This document shows positions 21,800 through 30,120 of a stretch of 64,000 nucleotides of DNA, one piece after another. Source of the DNA: Bifidobacterium pseudolongum subsp. globosum (GTDB taxonomy: Bacteria; Actinomycetota; Actinomycetes; Actinomycetales; Bifidobacteriaceae). How positions within the stretch are numbered: position 1 is the stretch's first letter; the number at the start of each line of letters is the position of its first letter. The position numbers and the translations under genes were made by a program. Under the pieces are notes generated by a model. The model did not search any database. It was not told the DNA's origin and was given only the letters and a program-made list of their open reading frames with translations. Location of the stretch: NCBI RefSeq assembly GCF_004155535.1, contig NZ_RYUH01000009.1:248001-312000 (forward strand), given 5' to 3'.

Positions 21800-22461
21800 G
21801 ACGCTCGCCGCCGTGTCGTAGCCGAGGGCTGCGAAGATGGGCGCGAGATGCGTCGAGATGGAAGACTCTCCCGCACCGCCCTGCCGGAGGCGACCGCAAA
21901 AATGCGGGTCCTAATGCCGGGCTTGTCGAACGGGTTCTCTCGGCGCGCGGCCTTGAGGTCGCTGACGAGCGCGTGCAGTTTCGCGTCGGCCATCGTGCCG
22001 ACGTTGATATGAGGCGTGAGCCTCGCGTACGGGTAGCTCGCCACCGCCTGCTCGATCTGCGCGGCGATCTGCTCGGACAAGGGGCATCCCGGCACCGTCA
22101 GCTCGACGTCGACGACGACGTCATGGGCACCGCCGGTCAGGTCGTATGCATCGCTACGGGCGGCATCGCTGGGGTCGTCGCCAGTAAGCGTGGCGGAGAC
22201 GCTGCCGATAACGGCGGAGGAAGGGGCGTCGGATGTTGGAATGATGGTGACGTTGGCGATCATTCCCAGTTGCGTCACGGAACGACCCAATCCGGGGTCT
22301 ATGACGTGATCCAGACGTTCCAGCATGGCGTGCTCAATGATCGTCGTCTCCTGTATTGCAAGCGTGTTGGACGCGCCAGAGGCGAACGGAACGGAAACGG
22401 GCGGCGTGGTCCGGGAAGGATGGACCGCACCGCCCGCAGGATCGGATGTGAAAGAGGTCAT
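21800..22461 (-). pseudogene. Decayed second copy of mrp
   Basis: From the ATG at 22461 the reading follows the intact mrp at 18.3-19.5 kb: HVIDPGLGRSVTQLGMI, VELTVPGCPLSEQI, LKAARRENPFDKPG, TRIFAVASG. It then shifts frame inside the Walker A motif. Restoring one base gives GGAGESSISTHLAPIFAALGY, so even in frame the catalytic Lys of GKGGVGKSS has become Glu. Similarity stops near GYDTAA, about 21813, and the rest of the ATPase is missing. The N-terminal domain also carries an extra stretch of about 35 residues. It is clearly non-functional as an ATPase and marks a duplication. Confidence 0.85.
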
Positions 22462-22465
22462 GTTG

Positions 22466-22524
22466 GCCGGATGCCGCCCGTAAGCGCGGTATGCGTATGC
22501 GTCGGCGGCTACGGGCGGTCCGGC
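22466..22524 (-). terminator. Hairpin between the second ykoE and the decayed mrp
   Basis: CCGCCCGTA (22474-22482) and TACGGGCGG (22510-22518) are perfect complements, with flanking GGCC/GGCC reinforcing the stem. It lies just past the ykoE stop on the minus strand. Confidence 0.45.
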
Positions 22525-22537
22525 CGGGAAACGGACG

Positions 22538-23143
22538 TCATTGGCGTCCGGATGCGAAATGGTCGAGCGCGCCGGTTTTCATTAGCATCCGGTAGAGCAC
22601 CCAGCTCAGACCGCCTGCGATGAGCGCGCCGGAGACCACCGACGTGGCCAGATAGACGCTTGCGCGCAGCACGCCCCAGCCGGGATTCGTGATCCAGTAG
22701 TAGATGCCGCAGCCGAGTCCCGCCAATGCTCCTGAAAGCATCGTGCTCGCCAGATTCCACACCCGGTAGGCGAGCAGTGCGAAGCCGAGCTCGGCGCCGA
22801 CCCCCTGCATGATGCCGACGACAAGCGAACCGCCGGCGCCCCATTGGTTGCCCAGCAGCAGTTCGAGCATCGCCGCGACGGTTTCCGCATACAACGCCGC
22901 GCCGGGTTTGCGAATGATGATGGCCGCAAGCGGGCCTGCGAACAACCAGAACGCGTTGAGGATGCCCTCGAATCCGGGGGTGACGGCGCCGAACAGCGTC
23001 AGCGGCGCGGTGCAGATGAAATCCCACATCCAGAAGACAAGCCCGGAGGCGGCAGCGATGGCGGTGGCGGTCACCAGATCGACGACGCGCCATCGGCGCG
23101 ATGTGTACGGGATGCGGGCGGCATCGATTTCAGTATTGGTCAT
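22538..23143 (-). CDS. ykoE: YkoE-type thiamine/HMP ECF S component, intact copy
   Basis: A 201-residue membrane protein with the YkoE pattern: RRWRVVDLVTATAIAAASGLV, TPGFEGILNAFWLFAGPLAAI, IRKPGAALYAETVAAMLELLLGN, MLSGALAGLGCG and the C-terminal GALDHFASGR. About five to six helices. YkoE is the substrate-capture subunit of the YkoEDC thiamine/HMP importer. No ATPase or EcfT gene is adjacent, so it would have to share the fused module at 36.8-39.3 kb or another one. The ATG at 23143 follows GGAAAGGCAC, and a TPP riboswitch lies directly upstream. It is the intact, inverted counterpart of the broken copy at 19.8-20.4 kb. Confidence 0.9.
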   Translation of the reverse strand: MTNTEIDAARIPYTSRRWRVVDLVTATAIAAASGLVFWMWDFICTAPLTLFGAVTPGFEGILNAFWLFAGPLAAIIIRKPGAALYAETVAAMLELLLGNQWGAGGSLVVGIMQGVGAELGFALLAYRVWNLASTMLSGALAGLGCGIYYWITNPGWGVLRASVYLATSVVSGALIAGGLSWVLYRMLMKTGALDHFASGRQ

Positions 23144-23197
23144 GGAAGTGCCTTTCCTTGTCATATGCATATATATGGTGGAAGGCACGGGGAAAGA

Positions 23198-23284
23198 GAC
23201 GTCCGTGCGCCGGCATTATCCGATTCACGTTCATGCGGTCGAAGCTCGCGCTTCCTCTCAGCCTGCTTGGCAAGCCCCCGTGTC
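23198..23284 (-). promoter_or_regulatory. TPP riboswitch of the intact inverted ykoE
   Basis: On the minus strand: GACACGGGGGC, CAGGCTGAGAGG, CGACCGCATGAACGTGA, GGATAATGCCGG, GCACGGACGTC. Past the aptamer, CCCCGTGCCTTCC (23192-23180) can pair with GACACGGG of the aptamer or with the Shine-Dalgarno GGAAAGGCAC (23157-23148). Confidence 0.93.
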
Positions 23285-23502
23285 CGCATCCAGTAAAGCA
23301 GAGACCATGCACTTTCGTCGTTCGAACGGATTACAGGGCGTCGGCGGCGCGGAAGATCGACGGAAGAAAGATATCCCAATGAGAAGGGCGCTACCCGTAA
23401 CGAAAGCGCCGCCCGTACAGGGCATACTGGCCGCAGGGAGAGTGAGGATTCCTCTTACGGGCAGTCGAGAGAGGGGATGGCGGCACTCAGGGCGATGATG
23501 AT

Positions 23503-23538
23503 GAAAAACGGGCGGCACCGGAAGGGTGCCGCCCGTTG
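23503..23538 (-). terminator. Intrinsic terminator of glnA
   Basis: A perfect 12-bp stem (ACGGGCGGCACC with GGTGCCGCCCGT) ends, on the minus strand, in GTTTTTC. It lies about 25 bases after the glnA stop. Confidence 0.88.
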
Positions 23539-23561
23539 TGGCTCATCGGATCCGGGAAGGA

Positions 23562-24998
23562 TCAGATATGGAAGTAGAGCTCGTACTCGAGCGGCGTCGG
23601 CTGCAGGCGGGCCTGGTCGATCTCACCGCGCTTGAGGTCGATCCACGTCTCGATCAGGTCGTCGGTGAACACGTCGCCGGCGGTCAGGAAGTCGTGGTCC
23701 TCCTCGAGGGCGTCCATCGCCTCGGCGAGCGAGCTCGGCACCTGCTTGATGCCGGCATGCTCCTCCGGAGGAAGCTCATAGAGATCCTTGTCGACCGGCT
23801 CCGGCGGCTCGATGTGGTTGAGGATGCCGTCGAGGCCCGCCATGAGCTGTGCGGAGAACGCCAGGAACGGGTTGCACGACGGATCGGGGGCGCGGAACTC
23901 GATGCGCTTGGCGGCCGGCGAGGTGCCCGCGAGCGGGATGCGGATCGCAGCGGAACGGTTGCGGGCCGAGTAGACGAGGTTGACCGGCGCTTCGAAGCCC
24001 GGGACCAGACGGTGGTACGAGTTGAGCGACGGGTTGGTGAACGCGAGCACGGCGGAGGAGTGCTTGATCAGGCCGCCGATGTACCAGCGGGCCAGATCGG
24101 ACAGGCCACCGTAGTTCTTCTCGTCGTAGAACAGCGGCTTGCCGTCCTTCCACAGCGACTGGTGGCAGTGCATGCCGGTGCCGTTGTCGCCGGCGAGCGG
24201 CTTGGGCATGAACGTCGCGGCCTTGCCGGCGAGCGCGGCGGTCTCGTGGATCACGTACTTGTACTTCATCAGGTCGTCGCCGGCGTGCTGCAGCGAGTTG
24301 AAGCGGTAGTTGATCTCCTGCTGGCCTGCACCGCCGACCTCGTGGTGGGCACGTTCGAGGATCAGGCCGACCTTCTGCAGGTTGGCGACCATGTCGTCGC
24401 GCAGGTCCTGCGTGTGGTCCATTGGCGGGACCGGGAAGTATCCGCGCTTGACGCGGTTCTTGAAGCCGATGTTCGGGGTGCCGTCGGCCTCGACGTCCAG
24501 ACCGGAGTTCCACGGGGCCTCGATCGAATCGATCTCGTAGAAGGAGCCGCGCATGTCGTTGCCGAAGCGCACCTTGTCGAAGATGAAGAACTCGGCTTCG
24601 GGGGCGAACGACGCGGTGTCGGCGATGCCGGTGGACTTGAGGTAGGATTCGGCCTTGGCCGCCACCTGGCGCGGATCGCGCGAATACGGCTCATCGGTCA
24701 GCGGGTCGACGATGGAGAATGCCACGTCGAGCGTCTTGTGCTTGCGGAACGGGTCCACGAACGCCGTTTCGATATCCGGGACGAGCTTCATGTCGGATTC
24801 GTTGATCGCCTGGAAGCCCTCGATGGAGGAGCCGTCGAACGGCATGCCCTCGTCGAACGCATCCTTGAGGAACTCGCTGGCAGGGACCGTGAAGTGCTGC
24901 TGAACACCAATCAGATCAGTGAAGCGAACGGAGACATATTCGATGCCTTCCTTGTTGATGAGGGCCTCGGCGTCTGCCTTGGTTTCGAGTGTGGTCAC
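23562..24998 (-). CDS. glnA: Glutamine synthetase type I
   Basis: GlnA makes glutamine from glutamate, ammonia and ATP and is the main ammonium-assimilating enzyme. The 478-residue chain is full length for GSI, with [10 protein letters not shown], the metal-binding [11 protein letters not shown] and [16 protein letters not shown], and [25 protein letters not shown]. The adenylylation segment is present as [10 protein letters not shown] (Tyr407), indicating the regulated GSI-beta type. The start is GTG at 24998 with AAAGGAG 7 bases upstream. A terminator follows. GlnR-like half-sites are spaced at 11-bp intervals about 55-90 bases upstream. Confidence 0.97.
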   Translation of the reverse strand: MTTLETKADAEALINKEGIEYVSVRFTDLIGVQQHFTVPASEFLKDAFDEGMPFDGSSIEGFQAINESDMKLVPDIETAFVDPFRKHKTLDVAFSIVDPLTDEPYSRDPRQVAAKAESYLKSTGIADTASFAPEAEFFIFDKVRFGNDMRGSFYEIDSIEAPWNSGLDVEADGTPNIGFKNRVKRGYFPVPPMDHTQDLRDDMVANLQKVGLILERAHHEVGGAGQQEINYRFNSLQHAGDDLMKYKYVIHETAALAGKAATFMPKPLAGDNGTGMHCHQSLWKDGKPLFYDEKNYGGLSDLARWYIGGLIKHSSAVLAFTNPSLNSYHRLVPGFEAPVNLVYSARNRSAAIRIPLAGTSPAAKRIEFRAPDPSCNPFLAFSAQLMAGLDGILNHIEPPEPVDKDLYELPPEEHAGIKQVPSSLAEAMDALEEDHDFLTAGDVFTDDLIETWIDLKRGEIDQARLQPTPLEYELYFHI

Positions 24999-25049
24999 GG
25001 GACCGCTCCTTTCGTAAGTTGGTTACGAGTACTCAGCATAGGGCCGCGA

Positions 25050-25087
25050 GTTTCGCCCACTCGAAGGTTGGGTTACGAATATGTTTC
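25050..25087 (-). promoter_or_regulatory. GlnR-like operator upstream of glnA
   Basis: On the minus strand GAAAC (25087-25083), six bases, GTAAC (25076-25072), then after 17 bases GAAAC (25054-25050). Starts are 11 and 22 bp apart, as in the GTnAC-n6-GAAAC repeats of actinobacterial GlnR sites. The site is inferred from spacing and motif only. Confidence 0.4.
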
Positions 25088-25195
25088 GTCTGTCTGGATA
25101 TGATCGCGTGAATGCCGCAAAACCTTGGTATTGCAAGTTTTCTTCAGTATTGGACAGCCGGTTTGGATGGCTTACGGGCCCATTGCGCAATATGG

Positions 25196-25232
25196 ACGAG
25201 GTCCCGATCCGGTGGGGGGATCGGGACCTCGT
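25196..25232 (-). terminator. Hairpin terminator after the DUF4191 gene
   Basis: A perfect 15-bp stem (ACGAGGTCCCGATCC at 25196-25210 with 25218-25232, 7-base loop) begins 20 bases past the stop of the leftward DUF4191 gene. Confidence 0.75.
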
Positions 25233-25252
25233 GGACGTTTGGTGTGCGCCTG

Positions 25253-26041
25253 TCAGCGGCCACGCATGGCACGGCGGCTGACCTTCTGCGTGCGCATCGG
25301 GTCCATGCCCTTGGGGATGCCCATGCCGTTCTTGCGCTGCAGGGTGTGCAGACGCTCGTTGAGCGTGGTCAGCTGGTCCTTGCTCATCATGAACCGTGTG
25401 CGCGGGCGCAGTTTGCGCATGAGCGCGTTCTTGTGCGTGCCAGGGAGGTACGTGCGCTTCTTGATGATGGTCTGGCGCAGGTCCTTGAGGCGTACCTGCT
25501 TGGGTCCGGTGCCGACGCAGATGCGGTAGACCGGGATGTCCGAGCCTGCGGTCACGCCTTTGATCTGCTTTTCGAGGCGGTCCATGGCGCGCATGACGCG
25601 GCCGTACTCGCCTTCGCCGACCAGATAGATGCCTTGGTAGCCAGTTCCACGCCACACGGCGTCCTTGGAACGGGGGTCGACCCACACCGGTTCCTGCGGG
25701 AAATCGAATCCGGCGCGCTTCATGTTGCCGAGCACGCTGATCGCGGCGCCCGGATGGCCCTCGAGCTGCTTGAACCCCACCGCGTCGGCGCGGCGTGTGA
25801 GCACGATCGTGAACAGCAGCAGGCCGATCATGAGCGCGAGGATGATGGATGTGATCCATGCGAACCAACCCCAATGGAACACAAGACCCAGCACCACGCA
25901 CAGGATGACCGGCGCGATGAACGCGCCGCCGCACAGCCACGGCAACGCCTTGTCTTCTTTGTAGGTGAACGCGAAGATCTGCTTCAACTGGCTGAACATG
26001 CCGCGCTTCTTCTGCGCCGGCTGTGCTTCCTTCGATGCCAT
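25253..26041 (-). CDS. DUF4191 membrane protein
   Basis: A 262-residue member of DUF4191, a family widespread in actinobacteria and usually near lipoate or lipoamide genes. After a polar N-terminus, two hydrophobic helices lie at about 37-55 and 58-78 (PVILCVVLGLVFHWG and SIILALMIGLLLFTIV); the remaining 180 residues are cytosolic, with QYLGEG-like IYLVGEGEYGRV and basic C-terminal repeats. GAGAGG precedes the ATG at 26041. Function unknown. Its neighbour lpd, 88 bases upstream and on the same strand, is a recurring partner. Confidence 0.85.
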   Translation of the reverse strand: MASKEAQPAQKKRGMFSQLKQIFAFTYKEDKALPWLCGGAFIAPVILCVVLGLVFHWGWFAWITSIILALMIGLLLFTIVLTRRADAVGFKQLEGHPGAAISVLGNMKRAGFDFPQEPVWVDPRSKDAVWRGTGYQGIYLVGEGEYGRVMRAMDRLEKQIKGVTAGSDIPVYRICVGTGPKQVRLKDLRQTIIKKRTYLPGTHKNALMRKLRPRTRFMMSKDQLTTLNERLHTLQRKNGMGIPKGMDPMRTQKVSRRAMRGR

Positions 26042-26129
26042 GGGCTGCCTCTCTATGTGCTCTACTGTGATGTCACGACGAACATACTGTATCAGTTGAC
26101 GTGCCCGCCGCACGGCACGGCGGTGCGGT

Positions 26130-27605
26130 TCAGCGCATATGCAACGGGCGGCCGTCCGCCTTGAGCAGCGTCTCGCCGATCATCTCACTGAACGTGGGGT
26201 GCGGGTGGATCGCATTGGCGGCCTCGTGCAGCGGGATGTGGTTCGCCACGATCTGCTGCGCCTCGGCGATCAGGTCGCTCGCGTCCGGCGCCACCACATG
26301 CACGCCGAGCACGATCTGCGTGCCGTCGCCGTCGCGCAATGCACCGGTGACGATGGAGAACGAGCCGCCCATGCCGCTCATGACCATGCGCGCGTTCGCC
26401 ATGACCGGGAATATCGTCTCATGCACGTTGGCGTACCGCTCGTCCGCCTGCGCCTCACGCAACGTCAGGCCGACAGTCGCGAATTCCGGCGTGGAGAAGA
26501 TCACGCTCGGCACCGTGTGCTCGTCGACCGGCTGCGGGTCGAGGCCGCCGATCGATTCCGCAATCACCAATCCTTGGGCGAAGGCGCGGTGCGCGAGCAG
26601 TTGCCCGCGCGTCACATCGCCCACCGCCCACACATGGTCGAGATTGGTGCGCCCATACGCGTCGGTGGGGATCATGCCGTCGTCGTCCACCTGCAGCCCG
26701 CTGCTCGCGAACCACGGCGCCTGCGTGTTCGGCGTGCGGCCGATCGCGACGAGCGTGAGCTCGGAGGCGAACGTCTGCTCGCCGCCGTCGGCCGTGGTGT
26801 AGTGCACGACCGCGCCCAGGTTCTCGCCGGTGTCCACATGCGTGACCTGCGCGTTGGCGACAATCGTGATGCCGAGCCGCTTGAGTTCGCGGTTCAGTGC
26901 GAGCGCGGCGCGGCGGTCGCTGTGTGAGAGGACGTTGCCGTGGCGGATGAACAGCGTGACGTCGCAGCCCGCCGACCGCCACATCGACGCGAATTCGAGC
27001 GCGACGGCCCCTGAGCCGATGATCGCGGCGCTGTGTGGGAACGTGTTGAGTTCAAGCGCGTGCGTCGAATCGATGACCGCGGCGCTGAACGGCGTGCCGG
27101 GCAGCGGGCGGGGCGAGGAACCGGTGGCGATCACGACGTCGGTGGCCTGGATCTCCAAGTGCTCGTCGACGTCTTCGAAACCGCCGTCCTCCGCATACCG
27201 CCGCACATGCGCGTTGCCGTCCGAGGGTGCGACATGCACCGTGTGGTCCGCGTCGAGCGATGCCTCGCCTTGGTACACGGTGATGCCGCGGAACGCGACC
27301 AGGCCGCGCAGGCCCTGCGTCATCGTCGAGACGGTGTGTTCACGGTAGTCGCGCAACTGGCCGAAGTCGATCTCGTCAAGCGAGGCCACAATGCCCATCT
27401 GCCTGCCATGCCGCATCGTGTCCAAGGTGCGCGTGGCGGTGATGAGCGCCTTCGAGGGGATGCAGCCGCGGTTGAGGCATGTGCCGCCGAGCGTGGCGTC
27501 ACGCTCGACCATGACGACGCGCTTGCCCAGTTGCGCCGCCCGCAATGCGGTGGCGTACCCGCCGGGACCCGCGCCGATGATCGCGATATCGAACTGTTGT
27601 GCCAT
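26130..27605 (-). CDS. lpdA: Dihydrolipoamide dehydrogenase
   Basis: A 491-residue flavoprotein disulfide reductase. FAD is bound by the N-terminal IIGAGPGGYATALRAA; the redox-active disulfide is Cys43/Cys48 in GGTCLNRGCIPSK; NAD binding uses IIGSGAVALEFASMW; the second FAD contact is VWAVGDV; the C-terminal catalytic His-Glu pair is in HPHPTFSE. It reoxidises lipoyl groups of 2-oxoacid dehydrogenases or the glycine cleavage system; which complex it serves here is unknown. The ATG at 27605 has AAAGGAGCACG upstream, so the 73-codon extension to 27824 is not used. Confidence 0.94.
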   Translation of the reverse strand: MAQQFDIAIIGAGPGGYATALRAAQLGKRVVMVERDATLGGTCLNRGCIPSKALITATRTLDTMRHGRQMGIVASLDEIDFGQLRDYREHTVSTMTQGLRGLVAFRGITVYQGEASLDADHTVHVAPSDGNAHVRRYAEDGGFEDVDEHLEIQATDVVIATGSSPRPLPGTPFSAAVIDSTHALELNTFPHSAAIIGSGAVALEFASMWRSAGCDVTLFIRHGNVLSHSDRRAALALNRELKRLGITIVANAQVTHVDTGENLGAVVHYTTADGGEQTFASELTLVAIGRTPNTQAPWFASSGLQVDDDGMIPTDAYGRTNLDHVWAVGDVTRGQLLAHRAFAQGLVIAESIGGLDPQPVDEHTVPSVIFSTPEFATVGLTLREAQADERYANVHETIFPVMANARMVMSGMGGSFSIVTGALRDGDGTQIVLGVHVVAPDASDLIAEAQQIVANHIPLHEAANAIHPHPTFSEMIGETLLKADGRPLHMR

Positions 27606-27685
27606 CGTGCTCCTTTGTGGGATCGACCCGGACCCGAAAAACGGCCGGCTGCCCCCGATTGTAGTCGTAGTACAGGGTTCAAGAA

Positions 27686-27719
27686 AGGGCGGTCCGATCG
27701 CACACGATCGGACCGCCCT
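27686..27719 (-). terminator. Hairpin terminator after the DUF3043 gene
   Basis: A perfect 15-bp stem (AGGGCGGTCCGATCG at 27686-27700 with 27705-27719) with a 4-base loop, followed on the minus strand by TTCTTG. It separates DUF3043 from lpd. Confidence 0.8.
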
Positions 27720-27741
27720 GAAGCGAATGGGTGCACAGGCT

Positions 27742-28347
27742 TTACTTCGGCCAGTGCCCGCGCTTCTTGTAGCGCGGCTTGGGAAGACGCCAGCGGCGCA
27801 GCTGGATCGCGCGGCTCCACGCATAGGAGCCGGTGCGCATGCCCTTGGCCACGGACTGTTCGCCGTACTTGGCGATCAGGAGCTTCTTGAGCTTGCGCCA
27901 CATCACCACCACGTCGATGACGATCGCGAACAGGTACACGTACAGGACCGTCATCAGGATCAGTGTGATGACCGGGTCGGGGTAGACGGCGGTGAGGATC
28001 ACCGACGCGATCAGGATGACGAGGGCGACGGGGATGAAGAACTCGCCGATGTTGAACCGCGCGTCGATGTAATCGCGCGTGTAGACGCGCCACGGCAGGC
28101 GCTCGGCCTTGGGCATGTGCTGCAGGTCGCCGGTGCGCATGGCCTCGTATTCGATGTTCTCGCGCTCGCGAATGCGGGCCTTGGCGCGCTTGCGCTGCTC
28201 CTTGCTGTCTTTGGGCACGAGCGGGCGGAGTTTCTGCGCCTGGGCCTCTTTGCGCTTGGGGGTGGGGCGGCCTTTGCCCGTCTGTTCGCTCTGCGCTTCA
28301 ACCTTCTGTTCGGAAGCGGAATCCTTGTCTTGCTTCAACACTGCCAT
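27742..28347 (-). CDS. DUF3043 membrane protein
   Basis: A 201-residue DUF3043 protein, another actinobacterial family of unknown role. The N-terminal 90 residues are highly charged (KGRPTPKRKEAQAQKL), then two membrane helices at about 100-120 and 125-145 (VALVILIASVILTAVY and LYVYLFAIVIDVVVMW), and a basic C-terminus. The ATG at 28347 is 8 bases after TACGCT on the minus strand with no ribosome-binding site, so it may be another leaderless start. It diverges from the M20 peptidase gene. Confidence 0.83.
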   Translation of the reverse strand: MAVLKQDKDSASEQKVEAQSEQTGKGRPTPKRKEAQAQKLRPLVPKDSKEQRKRAKARIRERENIEYEAMRTGDLQHMPKAERLPWRVYTRDYIDARFNIGEFFIPVALVILIASVILTAVYPDPVITLILMTVLYVYLFAIVIDVVVMWRKLKKLLIAKYGEQSVAKGMRTGSYAWSRAIQLRRWRLPKPRYKKRGHWPK

Positions 28348-28447
28348 GGTTCGCAAGCGTACGGGAATCCGTAGACGCGCCCCAAGTCATTACAATGTCT
28401 CACGGACACAGATTCGAGACCCTTATGACTATACGAAGGAAGCAAGC

Positions 28448-29815
28448 ATGATCCTGACCGCCAAAGAGATACGCAACCGTGTGGATGACGATTGGAACGG
28501 CATCCTCGACGTGGTGAAGCGCCGCATCGCGCTCAAGGCCATTTCCTCGCAAGGCATCGCCGGCGAGCACATGCGTCGCTCCGCCGAATATGTGGCTTCG
28601 CTGCTGCAGGAGGCGGGTGTGGATGCGCGGGTCGCGCAGGCGACGGGCGCCGATGGCCAACCGGGCGCATGGGAGGTCATCGGTTCGCTCACCGTGGACC
28701 CCGAGGCGCCGACCGTGCTGTTGTATGCGCACCATGACGTGCAGCCGGTGCCCGACGCGGGCGAATGGGACACGGACCCCTTCACCGGCACGCAGGTGGG
28801 TGACCGCCTGTACGGCCGCGGGGCATGCGACGACGCCGGTGGCATCGCCATCCACTACGGCGCGCTCAAAGCGCTGGGCGACGATCTGGGTGTGAACATC
28901 AAGGTGTTCATCGAAGGCGAGGAGGAGATGGGCAGCCCCAGCTTCATCCCGTTCATCCAGGAGCATCGTGACGAGTTCGCGGCCGACGTGATCATCGTGG
29001 CCGATTCGGGCAACTGGGCCCCGGACGTGCCGTCGCTCACCACGAGCCTGCGCGGCAACGCCACATGCGATGTGCACGTGAAGGTGCTGGACCATCCGGT
29101 GCATTCGGGCCAGTACGGAGGCCCGGTGCTGGACGCCAACACACTTGCCGCAATGCTCATCGCCTCCATGTACAACAAGCATGGCGAACTCGCCATCCCC
29201 GGTCTGGAAGGCGGCGAACCCATCGGCGGCCTGGACCGCGATATCGAGGAAGTGGACATGCGCGCCGACAGCGGTGTGGTCGATTCCTACCAGCTCGCCG
29301 GCACCGGCTCGCTCGCCTCGCGCCTGTGGACCAAGCCGAGCGCCACGGTCATCGGCTTCGACGCGCACCCCGTGGACGGGTCGTTCAATGTGATCAGCCC
29401 CGAAACGCGGTTCCGCATCAGCCTGCGCGTGGCTCCCACCCAGGAGCCGCACGCCGCGATGCAGGCAATGGTGACGTTCCTTGAATCACATGCGCCCTTC
29501 GGTGCCGAAGTCCATGTTGCGCCGCTCGACGAGGGCATGGGCTGGGCCATGGACCCGCAGTGCGAGGCCACCCGCGATGCCGAGGAGGCGTTGCGTGAGG
29601 CCTTTGGCGTCGATCCGGTGAACAAGGGCGAAGGCGGCTCCATCCCGTTCATCCCTGAATTGCAGCGCATCTTCCCCCATGCGCAAGTGCTCGTGACGGG
29701 CCCCGAAGACCCCCAGTCCAACGCGCACAGCCCCAACGAATCTGTGAGTGTTCCCGGTCTGCGCAACGACGTGGTGGCGGAGGCGCTGCTGCTCGACAAA
29801 CTCAGCAACCGCTAA
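28448..29815 (+). CDS. M20-family metallopeptidase (dipeptidase)
   Basis: A 455-residue zinc-dependent dipeptidase of the M20 family, similar to carnosinase-like enzymes. Metal ligands are in place: His95 and Asp97 in YAHHDVQP, the GRGACDDAGG aspartate, the catalytic Glu pair in EGEEEMGS, and a late His in SNAHSPNE. The dimerisation lid lies between about residues 210 and 380. It would trim imported peptides to amino acids. The ATG at 28448 follows GAAGGAAGC; TACAAT at 28391-28396 is a likely -10 box. The substrate is not determinable. Confidence 0.92.
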   Translation: MILTAKEIRNRVDDDWNGILDVVKRRIALKAISSQGIAGEHMRRSAEYVASLLQEAGVDARVAQATGADGQPGAWEVIGSLTVDPEAPTVLLYAHHDVQPVPDAGEWDTDPFTGTQVGDRLYGRGACDDAGGIAIHYGALKALGDDLGVNIKVFIEGEEEMGSPSFIPFIQEHRDEFAADVIIVADSGNWAPDVPSLTTSLRGNATCDVHVKVLDHPVHSGQYGGPVLDANTLAAMLIASMYNKHGELAIPGLEGGEPIGGLDRDIEEVDMRADSGVVDSYQLAGTGSLASRLWTKPSATVIGFDAHPVDGSFNVISPETRFRISLRVAPTQEPHAAMQAMVTFLESHAPFGAEVHVAPLDEGMGWAMDPQCEATRDAEEALREAFGVDPVNKGEGGSIPFIPELQRIFPHAQVLVTGPEDPQSNAHSPNESVSVPGLRNDVVAEALLLDKLSNR

Positions 29816-29821
29816 GATGGG

Positions 29822-29867
29822 ATGATGCATCCAATGACCATGTGAATAACAGGAGGACATGCATCAT
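29822..29867 (+). promoter_or_regulatory. Inverted repeat around the ribosome-binding site of the small peptide gene
   Basis: ATGATGCAT (29822-29830) and ATGCATCAT (29859-29867) are perfect complements; the second arm includes the first two bases of the start codon, and AGGAGG (29851-29856) is in the loop. Such a hairpin could limit translation initiation. Confidence 0.4.
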
Positions 29868-30027
29868 GGGCATCTCATCATTCATTGCGACCATCGCATT
29901 TGTGGCGACCACCGCCGTCGCGCCGGCCGCGCCGGCCGACATGCGTTCGATGGAACTGGGGGAGGGCAGGAATCCGTCCACGATGGAATATTGCCCTCCC
30001 TGGGCCCATGCGCTCGGGCTGTGCTGA
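29866..30027 (+). CDS. Small secreted-type peptide with C-terminal Cys-X9-Cys
   Basis: A 53-residue reading with a perfect AGGAGG 9 bases before its ATG. Residues 1-24 are hydrophobic and end in APAAPA, resembling a signal sequence although no basic N-terminal residue is present. The rest is short and ends in YCPPWAHALGLC (Cys43 and Cys53, the last residue). No known family was recognised. The gene lies 93 bases before a histidine kinase, in an island that also encodes a regulator and an ABC operon. A pheromone or modified-peptide precursor is plausible but unproven. Confidence 0.5.
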   Translation: MGISSFIATIAFVATTAVAPAAPADMRSMELGEGRNPSTMEYCPPWAHALGLC

Positions 30028-30120
30028 CCGTTACCCGAACCAGCCAGGAGTAAGGGCCTCCTTCCAGTCAACGGGCTGGCCCCTTACCATGACGGCATGT
30101 TTGTTTTTAGGTAATACATC

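Noticed and set aside
29859-30053. Alternative reading MHHGHLIIHC overlapping the small peptide gene
   Set aside because: Its ATG is only 2 bases from AGGAGG, and the composition (His/Arg/Gly) is that of an off-frame reading; the other frame has a hydrophobic leader.
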